Source: Chondrosia reniformis
Taxonomy: Eukaryota > Porifera > Demospongiae > Chondrillida > Chondrillidae
Reading direction: 5' to 3'
Assembly: GCA_947172415.1 (NCBI GenBank)
Contig: OX359189.1
Coordinates: 8,694,501-8,758,500, forward strand
DNA: 64,000 bases
Within the stretch, counting starts at the first letter, position 1. Each line of letters opens with the position of its first letter. Made by a program: the position numbers and the translations under genes. Below the pieces are notes generated by a model. That model ran no database searches. It saw only the letters and a program-made list of their open reading frames with translations, and was not told the DNA's origin. Below are positions 38,971 to 51,175 of the stretch, piece after piece.

Positions 38971-41900
38971 TAATATTTCTAGTTGTAACTATTGTTACTC
39001 TGTATTCAGAAACCATGGGATGGAGTGGCCTCATATACACAAGTCATATGTACGCAGTATTCTACACATAATGCTAATTCCTTTGTCCCTCAGATGACAC
39101 ATTTAAGGCCACTTCTTCTGACTTAGCAACCACAAATACAATAAACAGCTCGTATATGGAGGAGTGTACCAGAACAGCAGTCTATTAAGGACACAGGTTG
39201 AACAGAATAACTAGTTATGTATATAGTGAAAGGGAGTAACAAAATAGGTTAGTACAACTACAAATCCTTAGTACAACTGCTGAAAAGGTTATATACACAA
39301 CTACAAAGGAGGTAAGGATTTCATTATTGTATTTCTTGAGTTACTCTATACTTTGTAGATTTAAAATTGCAATACAGATATGTCGAATTGGGCACATGAT
39401 ATATACAAGTAAATAAAAACATTTAAAAAATGAAATGAGAAGTAGGGATGGCAGTCCCTGCAAAAGTACCTATCACATCTAGAAAAAGCAATAAAACAAG
39501 ACAATGATCATATAATAAGGCTAACAATACACAAATGGAATATATACTGCCTCAAATTTCAGTGACTTAATGGCTGAAGTAGGGATAGTACCTACGTACC
39601 TAATTTGCATAAACATAACTCAAGCAGACAATGGTAGTAACTGGAGGACTTTTACAAACATTCCCTTATTTCATTAGGCTTCCCCAAGTGTTGAATATCA
39701 AACAACCAATCCAGCCACCCAAAAAGTGCCTTTGTGTCTATCCTGTTCATATCCCATGGACATACAATACAGTATAGGTATAATAATAATAATATAGCAG
39801 TACCAAGTAATTTTAATCCAACTAGTATCGATCCAGATTACAGCTCAGTTAGAACACACCCTAGTAGCACAGTAAGTAATAAATAACTAAATACATTATA
39901 ACCATTAGGTGAATCCATTAAAAATATTTTATATAAAAGACAAAACACATTACATATTACACATTAAACTAAAAACAGACAACTCCTAAAGGAAGCACTA
40001 ACACCAAGTAATGAATAATAGCAAGCAAGTATAAAGATAATTGAATGTGAAAGTCATAAATGCATATTATTCACACACCATTGAAAATGGTTTCAGTCAC
40101 ATACATCTACGCATACTTTACTACCAAACAAGTCTTCTCAAGGAACCTAGAAACCTCTCCTGTGACTGTGAGAGCTAAAAAATAATACGTACAGTAGATG
40201 GTCTTACAGAGAAGTGGATGCTTCAACAGCACTAGCCCTATGGGGTTTGTTTGTCACAGAGACTCTCACCTAGGTAGCAATTTATTAATAGTATTCATTG
40301 TTTTGTACGTATCGTGGCACACTTCAGTGTCAACCTTACATCCACTATGATCGAAATTGAGCGGGCAACAGAGTACCCAAGCTATAAGAATAGAAACAGC
40401 ATCCCTGTAAGCTCCGATACACACAATATTTCAAAGTTTGAAGTCTTTATAAGTGTCATTTGACTTTGAGTAAAAGCGCGTAGTTACTTCAGTATTTGCA
40501 CCAAATTGTTTGGATACGATGTTCCCCCCACTATGACCAGCTATACAAGCTGTTACGTGGTTATACAGTAATGCTATCGTGCGGTAGTCCGCCCGGACCA
40601 GTTTTTACCGGTTTTGGTCCCGGACGGATTTTTCCGTTCATTACGACAGTAAAATTCTTAACGTACTTCATCATTTTTGCCTTATTCGAACTCCTTCCAC
40701 TTAGTAGTATACAGCTCAGTTCAAATCCGTCTGATTCAAGTAACACCAGGTATGTAAGGTCTGACCTCGAACCTCTAGAGTTTCACAAGTAAAGCTTTAT
40801 TGTTAAAGTAAAGGGATAGTATAATCAGACCTCTTACTAACTTGACCCTCTGTCTCCAAGCCTGCTATATATATAGCCACGTCAGCCATCCTAAAACTCG
40901 CGAGCAGAATTCTTACGTTTATAGAAATATGGATACGGGAGTATATATACCGTACGGGTACACGTGATCAAGAAATGGCATGCCTTACGTATTGCTACTA
41001 CATACGTGTGTGTATACATAGGTCGAGCCGTGATCGTGATGTATATCTAGCCTAACCAAAGAAGTAGTAATCCAGTCCCTTTGCTAATATGCATATGGGT
41101 GTAATTGGATTATATTATAGATATCTATTTATTGGACTAATGCCAGCTGGCAATGGGTATTCTCTAACCTTGTACCATACATGTATATATGTATACATAT
41201 TCATTTCTGTGAATATTTCCACAATTCTAACAATGCCAATGTATATACATTATCAAATAAGGCCAATTTGATCCAGCCTCTATAATATAACTGCTAAAAC
41301 TGACAAACTTAAAAAAGCTACACATGTACAGTTGTTCAGGGCTGCACAGGGAAGACTGTATAATTATTAAGTGATGGTATAAGTTTAAGCTTTAAGTTTA
41401 AGATGACTTGGATGACTGTCTTCACTTATTAATCAGCCACAAGTGAAACACTTGTGGTTTCACTTCACAGTGTTTCACTTGTGGCTGATTAATAAGTGAA
41501 GACAGTCATCCAACTCACCATCATTGAAGTGTACCACACTGATGAGGGCAAAACAACTGTCTGTGGTTCTTTGATGAATTTTTTCCATCTTGGATGACTG
41601 GGAGGCAATCACTGGTTGCCATTTTTAATAAGACTTCGGTCCCCCAGCCAAGATTAGACTTCGGTCACTTGGCTGGTTTGGCGTAATATCTTCCAGTGAA
41701 TACTTTTGCTTATCATCCTAGCCTTTGCACAGCCCAGTGCAATTAATTAACTCCCCTTTTTCACGATATTTATGTTCATTCTCCTCTAAATATATATATA
41801 TTTATGTAGCTGTATATACTATATGACCAATATTTGTTTTGGTGTATACATATTCATGATGTTAATATATATGTAACCATGGAAACATAACACATACAAC

Positions 41901-42490
41901 AGTATGATAAATATATTTAATAATACATCTACATAATGCAAGATATAAAAATTAGCTATAGCTGTATATATGTGTATATATATACAGAGATGTAAATTTA
42001 AAGACTTACCGTATATATTATATTTAAAACCTCTTATCCTCATGCACTTACTGTAATACCTTATGGTCCTGAGCCCATTATTGATAAACACTCTCATTAC
42101 AATTAATGTTCCTAGTATATATTTTGCATGCATGATCTTGATATTTGGCCATATACAGTATCAGCCTAGTATAAAGTTAAACATAACATGTATTTATACA
42201 GCTAAATGGTAACCTGTGTATATGGAATAAAAAAAACTATATATAATTATTCACATTTCATTGTATAGCCTTAAGCTTTGCACCAAATAACTTCATTCCT
42301 CTTTTTATTACAGTATGTACGTACATTTAATGTTATACAGCCGTTATACTTATGGCAAATTGCAATATTATAGATTCAAATTTTCTGATTGACTACAAAA
42401 AATAATTCATAGCAAAGTAAAGAAATAAATGACTAAATTGTTATTACTGCATGTATACATTTACAAATATATCTATATAGACTATGCAAT
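38971..42490. other. Noncoding; half-foldback at 39.41-39.60 kb and 41-bp perfect inverted repeat at 41.41-41.51 kb
   Basis: 39408-39600 is the complement of the 10.1-10.4 kb element arm. 39.9-41.25 kb is a diverged copy of 21.55-23.05 kb. A 41-base perfect inverted repeat with a 20-base spacer spans 41410-41450 and 41471-41511. Short open frames in 40.5-42.1 kb show no domain and are not conserved in the 22 kb copy. Confidence 0.55.
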
Positions 42491-42730
42491 TTAAAATCTT
42501 ACATTCATGTATTTATCAGTTTCCAACTGCAAAACCTTCTCACATTGCACCACTTCACTATGTGTATATATATGCATTGTAAAGCTATCTTCCTGCTCTA
42601 TAGCTGAGTATAGTGTAATATACAGTATGTACCTCCACTGGCTGATGTTGTTGATTCTTGTGATAGCACTTCTTATAGCATACAAATATGATACATGTAG
42701 TTACAATCAATAGGAGCACAGCAAGTATAA
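42491..42730 (-). pseudogene. Fragment of an architecture-2 TM/tail region
   Basis: 42.60-42.72 kb matches the TM exon 3' part at 44.58-44.69 kb, and 42491-42545 matches the tail end (CEKVLQLETDKYMNVRF then stop; the 44.2 kb copy ends EKVLQLETHNYININ). Only these pieces remain and the reading frame is broken between them. The tail piece keeps a YMNV motif, which is YxN-type. Confidence 0.55.
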
Positions 42731-44242
42731 AGACTAATGAATGTGAAAGTCATAGATTCCTACTATGAATTGTTAGTTTACTTCACACAACATTGAAAAT
42801 GAGAGTTGTAAAAGTAATGCGTTATTATTGTGAAAGGATAGTACTGTACAATCTTATAATACTAACTTCACCCTCTGTCTCCAAACTTGCTATATAGCAT
42901 AACACTTGCGAGCTTAGAATTTAAAATATTTTCTAAGTAAACATGTTTTGTTTATCAAGTAAAATGACAGATTTAAGTATATAGGTTAGAGTTTTTTAAA
43001 TCTATAGATACGCTATACTATTACAAGGAGGTCTAAAATCAATAAACTAAAATAAACGAATAACATTAGAAAATAAGTCATCTCACCTTAACCTGCGGCT
43101 TCATTAAGAAATCACACCTGCTGGAACGTTATATAGAGTTAGAGTACGTCATCAAGAAAATGGCATGCCATACAAACCATGACCCTATCACATGCGATTT
43201 TTAATGTGTTAATTATAGCTATTGTCTAATCCTTTGTGAAGCAAGGATATGTGCATATATAAACATAATAATAAAGGGTACTTTGCTAATGTATATGTAC
43301 ATTTGGACTATAGGTATATATCTATTAATGGAATTAGCCAGATGGATATTCTCTAACATTGTACCATATTATGTATCTATGCTAACAATGCCAATATATC
43401 AATTAAGGCCAATTTTGGAAATTAAGTGACTTGTTGGTGTGCTTGATTGCCCAAAAGGAATCCATTTCCTATATTATAGAGGTTGGATCAACGTTCCGTC
43501 TTTCATAGGCTTCATCATTAAAGAACTAAATTGAAAAAGTTGGTGACTGCTATACAAAATGAGTGGATGATAAGTAATAATGAGGTGGAAGGGGAAATTA
43601 AACAGTTCACATGTACAATGTAGCTAATCAAATGGTAAGTACTGTTTCACTCTTTCATAGCTATATAGCTCTATAATACACATAAACTGACAACATAGGT
43701 ATTCAGGTTGGCATAGGGAAGACTGTAAAATTGTAAGTTTAAACAGCTGATACATACGTACGTAGGTGTATATCTAATTGTAAAATTAATGATGACACCT
43801 CTATAAATGAACAGCTTACATAGAGTTAGACAATTATATTGCACTAAATACACCCCTTATACTGTATAGCCCTATATATATACTCTTATTAATTATTTAT
43901 ATTTTGCATGCATAATTATGATATATATTTGGTGATAAAATACGTATAGTATCAGACTAGTATATATATTGAAACATAACATGTACATGTATTTAATTTA
44001 TACAGCTATAGCTATTAAATGGTAACTTACATAATATGTACGTATACATGTAACTCCATTCCTCTTTTTATATATTCACACCTCTAGATCTATTATACAT
44101 TGTATGTTATATAGCAATTATATGTATTATAGCAAAGTGCAATATATAATTAGATTCATATTTTCTGACTGAGTATAAAAAGGAATGCAGAGTAAAGAAG
44201 TTATATTAAAAACAGGGACTGTAAGTAACTTGAATTTAAGAT
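42731..44242. other. Noncoding, diverged copy of 22.5-23.3 kb
   Basis: 42.9-43.67 kb follows 22.56-23.29 kb closely (for example TTGGTGACTGCTATACAAAA in both). No exon recognised between 42731 and 44242. Confidence 0.5.
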
Positions 44243-44429
44243 CTAATTAATATTTATATAATTATGAGTTTCCAGCTGCAAAACCTTCTCAAATTGCATC
44301 ACTTCTAGAGGAATATAAGATGGATTCTTCTGTTCCATCATAGACAGATTCAATTCACAGTCTTTATCACCAGTTTGATTTCCTGTGTCAAATGTCTTGT
44401 TAGGTACCTCACCTTCATATACATATATG
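44243..44429 (-). CDS. Candidate alternative tail exon for the 44.6-46.4 kb gene
   Basis: An open stretch after an acceptor TTTTAG at 44430-44435, in phase 2, ending in TAG at 44243-44245, 62 codons. It encodes EGEVPNKTFDTGNQTGDKD, then MMEQKNPSYIPLEVM and ETHNYININ. NPSY fits NPxY and NYIN fits YxN. A weak donor GTAGCA inside the TM exon (exon end 44612) is also phase 2, so splicing there would skip the TM-exon stop and attach this tail. The matching region at 23.3-23.4 kb is frameshifted. It may be a real long-tail isoform or a fossil. Confidence 0.45.
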
Positions 44430-44607
44430 CTAAAAGCATGATTTTGTATTATGTTATACTTGTAACTATGTATATGGATATACAGTCTTAAGGTCACTCT
44501 GTAAATATATAATGCCAGTCATACAGTCTTAGGCTATAGAAACACATGTGTATTAGAGTTATCTTCCTGGTCTAGCTGAGTATAGTAAGCACCTCCACTG
44601 GTTGATG

Positions 44608-46416
44608 CTACTTGTTCTTGTGATAGCACTTCTTATAGCATACAATTATAAGAACTGCAGTTACAGTCAATAGGAGCACAACAACAGCAACAAATGCAAC
44701 AACTTTTCCAATAATGAGACCTATGTTTGCACTCTCAGACGGTATAACTGAATAAAAATAAAGAGAATACAAACATACTATAATTTATATATACTTATAA
44801 CTCATACTATCTATAATATCTAAAACACTATATTCCAAAAACTAAAGTTATATAGAGCTAAAGAAAAATATGAACTAACCAGTTACTGGATATTGAATTT
44901 CTATCGGATCACTCTCTTCCACTCCTCCTGTTATTAAGTGTATTGAACATGAAACCTCATCTCCATCATAAACTGCCATGTTGACAGTCTGCAAGGGGTC
45001 AGTGTTAATTATGATCACTTCACCAGTTACATCAATACCATTCCTCTTCCAGGATATTTGAGGAGGATCAGAATAGATTGCATCCTCAAGCTCACTGTTG
45101 TAATTGCAAGTCAGATTGGCAGTATTATTGTATAATGACACTTGTGATACAATGACTCTCTCTAAATAGAAAGGACATGCAGATACAGTATATTGGAGAG
45201 AACTAGAAATGACCCATAAGCATTTATACTGTAGATATGAATATATTAGTGTACACAGAATGTAATACTAACCAAAAGTTGTCAACTTCATGCTTGAAGA
45301 GTTATTAGTTCCATCAAGAAAAATCTCCACACGGTAATTTGTGTTTGGCTCCAATTCAGAAAACATAAATTCTGTTTCATCAGTTGTAGTGTCAATGACA
45401 ACTTCATTGTCGCTTACTCTGGTACATCTACATCTATAAGTGGTACCTGGAAAGCAAGTTTGTTCTACCGTAGTCCAGTTGCAAAAGATTAATGTGCTTC
45501 CTTTCCAGTAAAGAGTATTCATTGGAATGGGATTCTCTGATGTACAGGAAAATATAAGAGGACTTATATAAACAACCTAGATCTACTAGCTCAATTCTTA
45601 ACTGTATATGTATATAGTATTTTGTATATGTATACAGTCATTGGAATAGGGAAAATGGACATTCATGCAGAGTATATACTATGAAATATACGTATACTCA
45701 CAATGACTCTATATATATGCTATTACTTCTTTCAATTCAGATTATTACTATTCAAATTAAAAATTATCCTTTTATATACGTATATACGTGTGTACATACA
45801 ATAGGCAATGAAATAATACATATATACATATAACATCACTCACCGAGTGGATCTACAGTAATTTCATTACTGATGATTTTGTTTTGATCAGATGTACCAC
45901 GAATGATATTAAATGTGAAACATCTGTAAGTGTACACTTTATTCTCAAACTCTTCTCTGTTCACAGTGATAGTCAGAGTAGTAGTAGTTGGAGTAGTCTC
46001 TCCTTCATCATGATTAGGAGTAGACTGAGGAATGAATCCAGTTCCATTTCTCTCCCATCCAACATATGTTTGTCCCTCAAGTACAGGATGTATACATGTT
46101 AACTTGTAGGTTTGACCAAAACAAGGAGGACTTGATGGAGCAGTGAGTGTAACACGTACAGTAGCTTCACACATGGCTATTGTAGGCAAATCATGTAAAG
46201 CAATTAAGTCAATTTAGTGACATTCATCCATACAACTTTCAACTTTATTTGAGAATAGTAAACTATGTAATCCACACATTGCATGTACAAGCTACAAGAT
46301 AATATTGTTTAAATAGGTATATATTGTTTGTAGACATATATTAAATTAACATACAATTATTTACAACTTACAATGGCAAAATGCATAAATTAGTGAAATG
46401 ATAAACATGAACATTA
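44608..46416 (-). CDS. Ig-FN3-Ig receptor with short tail and lysine in the membrane segment (architecture 2)
   Basis: Exons: 46374-46416 (ATG; signal MFMFIISLIYAFCH), 45844-46176 (IgA), 45273-45536 (FN3), 44880-45161 (Ig), 44608-44747 (TM plus stop). Phases are 1 throughout; 354 codons including TAG. Approximate residues: signal 1-14, IgA 15-125, FN3 126-213, Ig 214-307, membrane from about 315. The TM segment reads GLIIGKVVAFVAVVVLLL, with lysine where both paralogues have isoleucine, then CYKKCYHKNK and stop, about ten cytoplasmic residues. A second in-frame ATG at 46452 would add MQVNAIQLTGGI before the signal. Charged TM plus short tail is how activating paired receptors couple to adaptors in vertebrates; here that is only an analogy. 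A longer tail by alternative splicing is possible (44243-44429). Confidence 0.85.
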
Positions 46417-46475
46417 TTCCTCCTGTTAGCTGAATAGCGTTGACCTGCATGGGCTAGTATATATAAAACAATACA
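46417..46475 (-). promoter_or_regulatory. Conserved 5' leader/promoter shared by receptors of both architectures
   Basis: The + strand text TTGACCTGCATGGGCTAGTA at 46442-46461 recurs at 55958-55977 and, shorter, at about 35709-35721. On the coding strand it gives a TATATA-like stretch followed by CCCATGCAGGTCA. Genes at 35.7, 46.4 and 55.9 kb thus share a 5' end although they belong to two architectures. Confidence 0.45.
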
Positions 46476-48755
46476 TAATTTTTATACATACTATCATTAT
46501 CAAACATCCGTAATAAGGTGTATACTATCACTAGCTAGCTCAAAATTAATTGCTTCCAATGCTTACCCATAAAGCCATGTTTGTAGATCAAAATATATGT
46601 ACGTACATATATATACTAACAATATGAATAATCCCAGGTATGTATATATATATATATGACCTTTTTGACTAAATTAAAATTTTAAATGTGTGGAAAATCA
46701 GTTTAAGTATTTAACTTGGGCTAAGTCTTCATCATAGATCCTCAATGTAACTGGACTTAATGGAATTTTAATGTAACATTGATTTTTAAACCGGGATACT
46801 CAAGTGTAGTAACAGACACACACAGACAGAGTACTGTAATACCTCTGGCACATGCATGTTGGCCATGTTGCACGATGGAGTTAAAAAACATTTAAACAGC
46901 CTTACTGTTAATAATTTGGTGAGCTAGTATATATAATGAAAAACAAAATGGCGTCTGTCAAAGTAGCTTTTCAAAGTATATGCATGTACAATTAAGTACA
47001 CTAAAAAGAAAGGTGTTTCTATGCGTGACTACAAGACTCATGGATTTCTGACTAAGCATGTACTGTATAAACATGAGGGTACTCTTAGTTTATAGTTTAC
47101 ATACACAAGTTCGTAGGCATACCTTGAATAAACAAGTCGGCGTATATCATACGTATCAACTTTTCTTCTATAAATGTTTTAAACCTAATATGTAACTAGT
47201 CATATGATATGGCTAAAGGAAACATACTACATTCAGTTTAGTGAACTACTGACATACGTAAATACACATATCATTAGTCACCATATAGATTTACTAATAC
47301 TGTACACAAGATATCATAACCTTAATCAATCACATGTCAAAACTTTAATTCTAACTATATGTAAACGTACGTTCTATACAGAGATGTGGGACAGCCCATA
47401 CACTAATTCAGATAGAATAACAATCACGTGATGTATGAAAAGAATATATCGTTGGTATATGTAACTTGCCTACACAAATAAATGGAATGTTGTACAATGT
47501 ATAATACTATAACTATATAAATATGTTATTACAATTTAGGGCATGAAAGTTTGAGCCTTCACCATAAACCATTCCCTTGTACACAAGTTACTAATTAGTC
47601 TGTAACATAGTAGCTATATGCATATGGAGATAAATGCCATGAAACGTATAGTCCTATATACGTATATACTCCAAAGATTACAAGAACTAAATTATGGACT
47701 ATATCCAAAACCTACAGTACTCATACAACATATGTATATAGGTTTAGCTGAATAGATATAGGTATCTATTTAGTGATACTAGGGTTACAAGATTAGCAGG
47801 TGTGACTATTTTGTGTATTTTGTAGTTATATAAACTATTACATACCTCGGGATCGTCTTTCTAATACCTCTTGGCAAAGGAGAGTATTTCCGCTTACAAG
47901 GCAAAAGTACTTGAACACACAAAAGTCATTAGATGCAATCACAGTTCCTGTAAATGTACAAACACAAGTGTTTTGAGAGAAAAGTAAAATGGATGACAGA
48001 CTATCCACTTTCCATATTTCCTTACAGTAACACTAGTACTGGTACATACGTACTTATACAGTATATACACACTGAACTGACTGTTTATCATTGTATATAG
48101 CTGATAATCTGACTTCACCCTTTATAAATCCAACTCCAATACTTGTATCAGAAGAGATGGATGTAAGTAATTATATAAGTGAGGTTGGTGTATATGGCTT
48201 CATGAAACTGGTTCATGTACTCCTTTAGTGTGATAATGTAGTCCAGTGACAGTTGATAGAAAAACTCTGTTCGATAGTATCATCATCTTCAGGTTTTATA
48301 ATATGATCCCATTCTCCTCTATAACATTTTAGATAATTACATCTCCACTGCTCCCTCCCTGAGGAGGAACAGTATATCTCATAATTCTGTGTCCTAACAT
48401 ACTCCATCAGGTAGATCAGTCAGTTGAAGATGTATTAAAAATTTTTTAGCATCATGTTAATAAATTACTAAAACTGACTATTTAGAGAAGTGTATATATT
48501 ACAGTGGCCTATAGTTGCCTAACTCTACAGATTTATGGTCAAATATAAAAGACACAGTAAAACTTTATAAGGTTTATAGAACCATATTCTCATGACAAGA
48601 CCATATTAAGATCAAATAGAGCTGCCATTTTGCGTACTCACATGATACGTACGATAGTTACTGACCTATCTACTGTACTGTAATTATACAAGGTATATAC
48701 GTACTTACACTGTACATATATATACGTAAGTATATACATAAACTAATTAATGCAT
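46476..48755. other. Noncoding; exon relic at 48225-48430
   Basis: 46.5-47.5 kb is a diverged copy of 56.1-57.0 kb (for example AAACAAAATGGCGTCTGTCA against the GCTTCTGTCA version). The block at 48225-48430 is the second copy of the decayed exon described at 26596. No intact gene. Confidence 0.5.
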
Positions 48756-51175
48756 TTACAAGTTCACATAAGTTGGTTTATCTTCAATCTGATTCATCTC
48801 AATAGGTACATAAGCAGGATTCTTCTCCATTTCATCATCATTTGTGCCTTCAATATGAGGATGCAATGAATCTATATCATAATGGTGAAACAAAAATCTG
48901 AAACATTTATATTGCACATAGAGTAGTTTGAACAGATACAGTACTGCTAACTTTTTGACCTTTGTGAAGGAATCTTGTGATTTCTTCTGTACAGGTAAGC
49001 CATTGTGGCTATGAATATACTCCAACTGATCAACAAAAGTGAAATGGATACACCAGAAATAATGATCCATGAACTGCAAACAGTGTTACCTGTATAGATG
49101 TATATATGTACATACAAATAAAGGTATGAATAAAAATCTAACTGTAGATGCTTAACTAAAGAAGGACACTTATATTTACAGAATTTACTACGTATAACTT
49201 AATAACATTTAACTATATGGCTATGAATAAAGTCAATCCTAGTGTAAGTCTATATATTTTAATTCTTACCTGACAGAGATGTTGAAACCATGATCACTTC
49301 ACTTCTTATATTTGGATTCTCCTTACAATATGCTCCAACTCCAATCTCATAAGATGTACCAGGAGTAAGACCTTCAGTAGTGTAGGATGTTTCAGTAGTG
49401 GTTGTATTCCTCAAACTAGATCCATCTCCACTCTGTTGCCATGTTACCTCATACATGAAGGTACAGTTCAAATGGCTTATTTACCTCAACACACTCACCT
49501 CTAACTCTCACAGTCACAAGTTCACTCTCTTCCATACTATCATCAGCATACGCAACAGCACAAGAGTAGTTAGCCTCTCCATTGAGGAAGACACTTTTTC
49601 TTGTTGTCACATTCACAACTGTCTCAGTATTACTCTGCCATACAACCATATGGTATGTATCAGGTAGATCAATCCTCTCTCCATCTTTTATCCACACTAC
49701 AGGACTGGTCTGATTGAAGATGGGTCCACTTGATGTAATATCAGTTATATCATGATGGTGACAGGTGAGTTGGACTTGTCTGTCATAACAGACTGTATGG
49801 GGCCGGAAGGTTACATTCTGAGCCACTGCATGCAATAAAACATTAAAATTACATATACGTAGTTAGTATTTCTAATTTTAGCATTTTATAAACTCACAAT
49901 GTTAAGATATCCATTTCATGTACTACCCTGACATTCTCAGGATACTGTACACTCACAGCTTGTATAGTTACATGATACAGACTATTTGGTATTAGAGGTT
50001 GGATGGTGAAGTTCTCTCTGTTATATACCTCATTATATACACATGAAGACATGTCTGGTACTCCATTAGACTTCATACAGTGGGTGATGTTAAAAGAGAT
50101 GTTTGGAAAACAATTTAAGTTTCCAAAAGAGACAATTTGATTGGCTTCTGCTCACATTGCTAATAGCTACAGTTTCTGAACAAACAAACAGATTTCTCGT
50201 AACCCGTTTAACACTAAGTATAGTGTATCTCAAATACTTGAATGTAAATTATCTAAGCAACTAATTGCAACTTATTACATGTGCAAGGGTTGTCATTTTG
50301 ATCCACTGTCATTTTCTGGTACCAACAGGTATATCTATGAATCAAATTTGCTTCACTTACATATTATACGTATGACACAAACACCTTATACCTAGTACTA
50401 ATTTAGGTATGTACATTCATTCAAATTTATGTGTTCTCAATTACGTACAGTACGTACATACTTTTAACAGACATCTAATTTAAGTGTTATAACTGATTCT
50501 ATTCTATACGTTCGTACTTTACATTGTACTAGTTAATGAGGAATAAACAGTATATTAAATATTGGTATAGCTATATATATATATATCCTCACAGTATACC
50601 TATTTAACTGAAGAGAACTGTGTTATATAACAATACTCACCAGGTGGATCTACAGTAACTTCATAACTTCATTACTGATGACTCTATTTGGATCAGATGT
50701 ACCACGAGTGATATTAAATGTGAAACATCTGTAAGTGTAGACTTTATTCTTAAACTCTTCTCTGGTCACAGTGATAGTCAGAGTAGAAGTAGTTGTACTA
50801 ATGTCTCCATCATGATTAGGAGTAGAGCGAGGATTGAATCCATTTCCATTTCTCTCCCATCCAGCACTAGTAAGTCCTTCAAGTACAGGATGTGTACATG
50901 TTAACTTGTAGGTTTGACTAAAACAAGGAGGACTTGATGGAGCAGTGAGTGTAATGGTAGCTTCAGCTAAACATTCACAATAATTATTGCTTTATAATAT
51001 ATCTATTAAATTAACGTGGTAAACGTAAACATATTGAGACAAACACATGTTCAATTATATCAATCGAATTACTTTTAAGAGAACATATACGCAGTATCAC
51101 ACAACCCTTTAACCTCTAAACATAAAACTACTCACCAACTTGAAGTAAAAAGAATAGGATCCACGTTATTAACAT
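48756..51175 (-). pseudogene. Architecture-1 receptor with multiple lesions
   Basis: Signal exon 51136-51175 (MLITWILFFLLQV), IgA 50641-50966, FN3B about 49898-50175, IgC 49499-49825, FN3D remnant 49270-49468, TM 48960-49089, tail 48756-48897. Lesions: IgA carries an 8-base insertion near 50663 (326 against 318 bases) that shifts the frame. FN3B lacks 8 and 9 bases near 50113 and 50153, and its donor sits in a different phase. FN3D has lost its acceptor and first third in a deletion that joins it to the IgC intron at about 49468. IgC, TM and tail remain open; the tail still encodes NPAYVPI and PTYVNL. Several independent lesions make a full receptor very unlikely. Confidence 0.85.

Noticed and set aside
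40496..40792. Open frame of 98 codons
   Set aside because: Not conserved in the duplicate at 22.2-22.5 kb and spans a small local GC-rich insertion; no recognisable domain.
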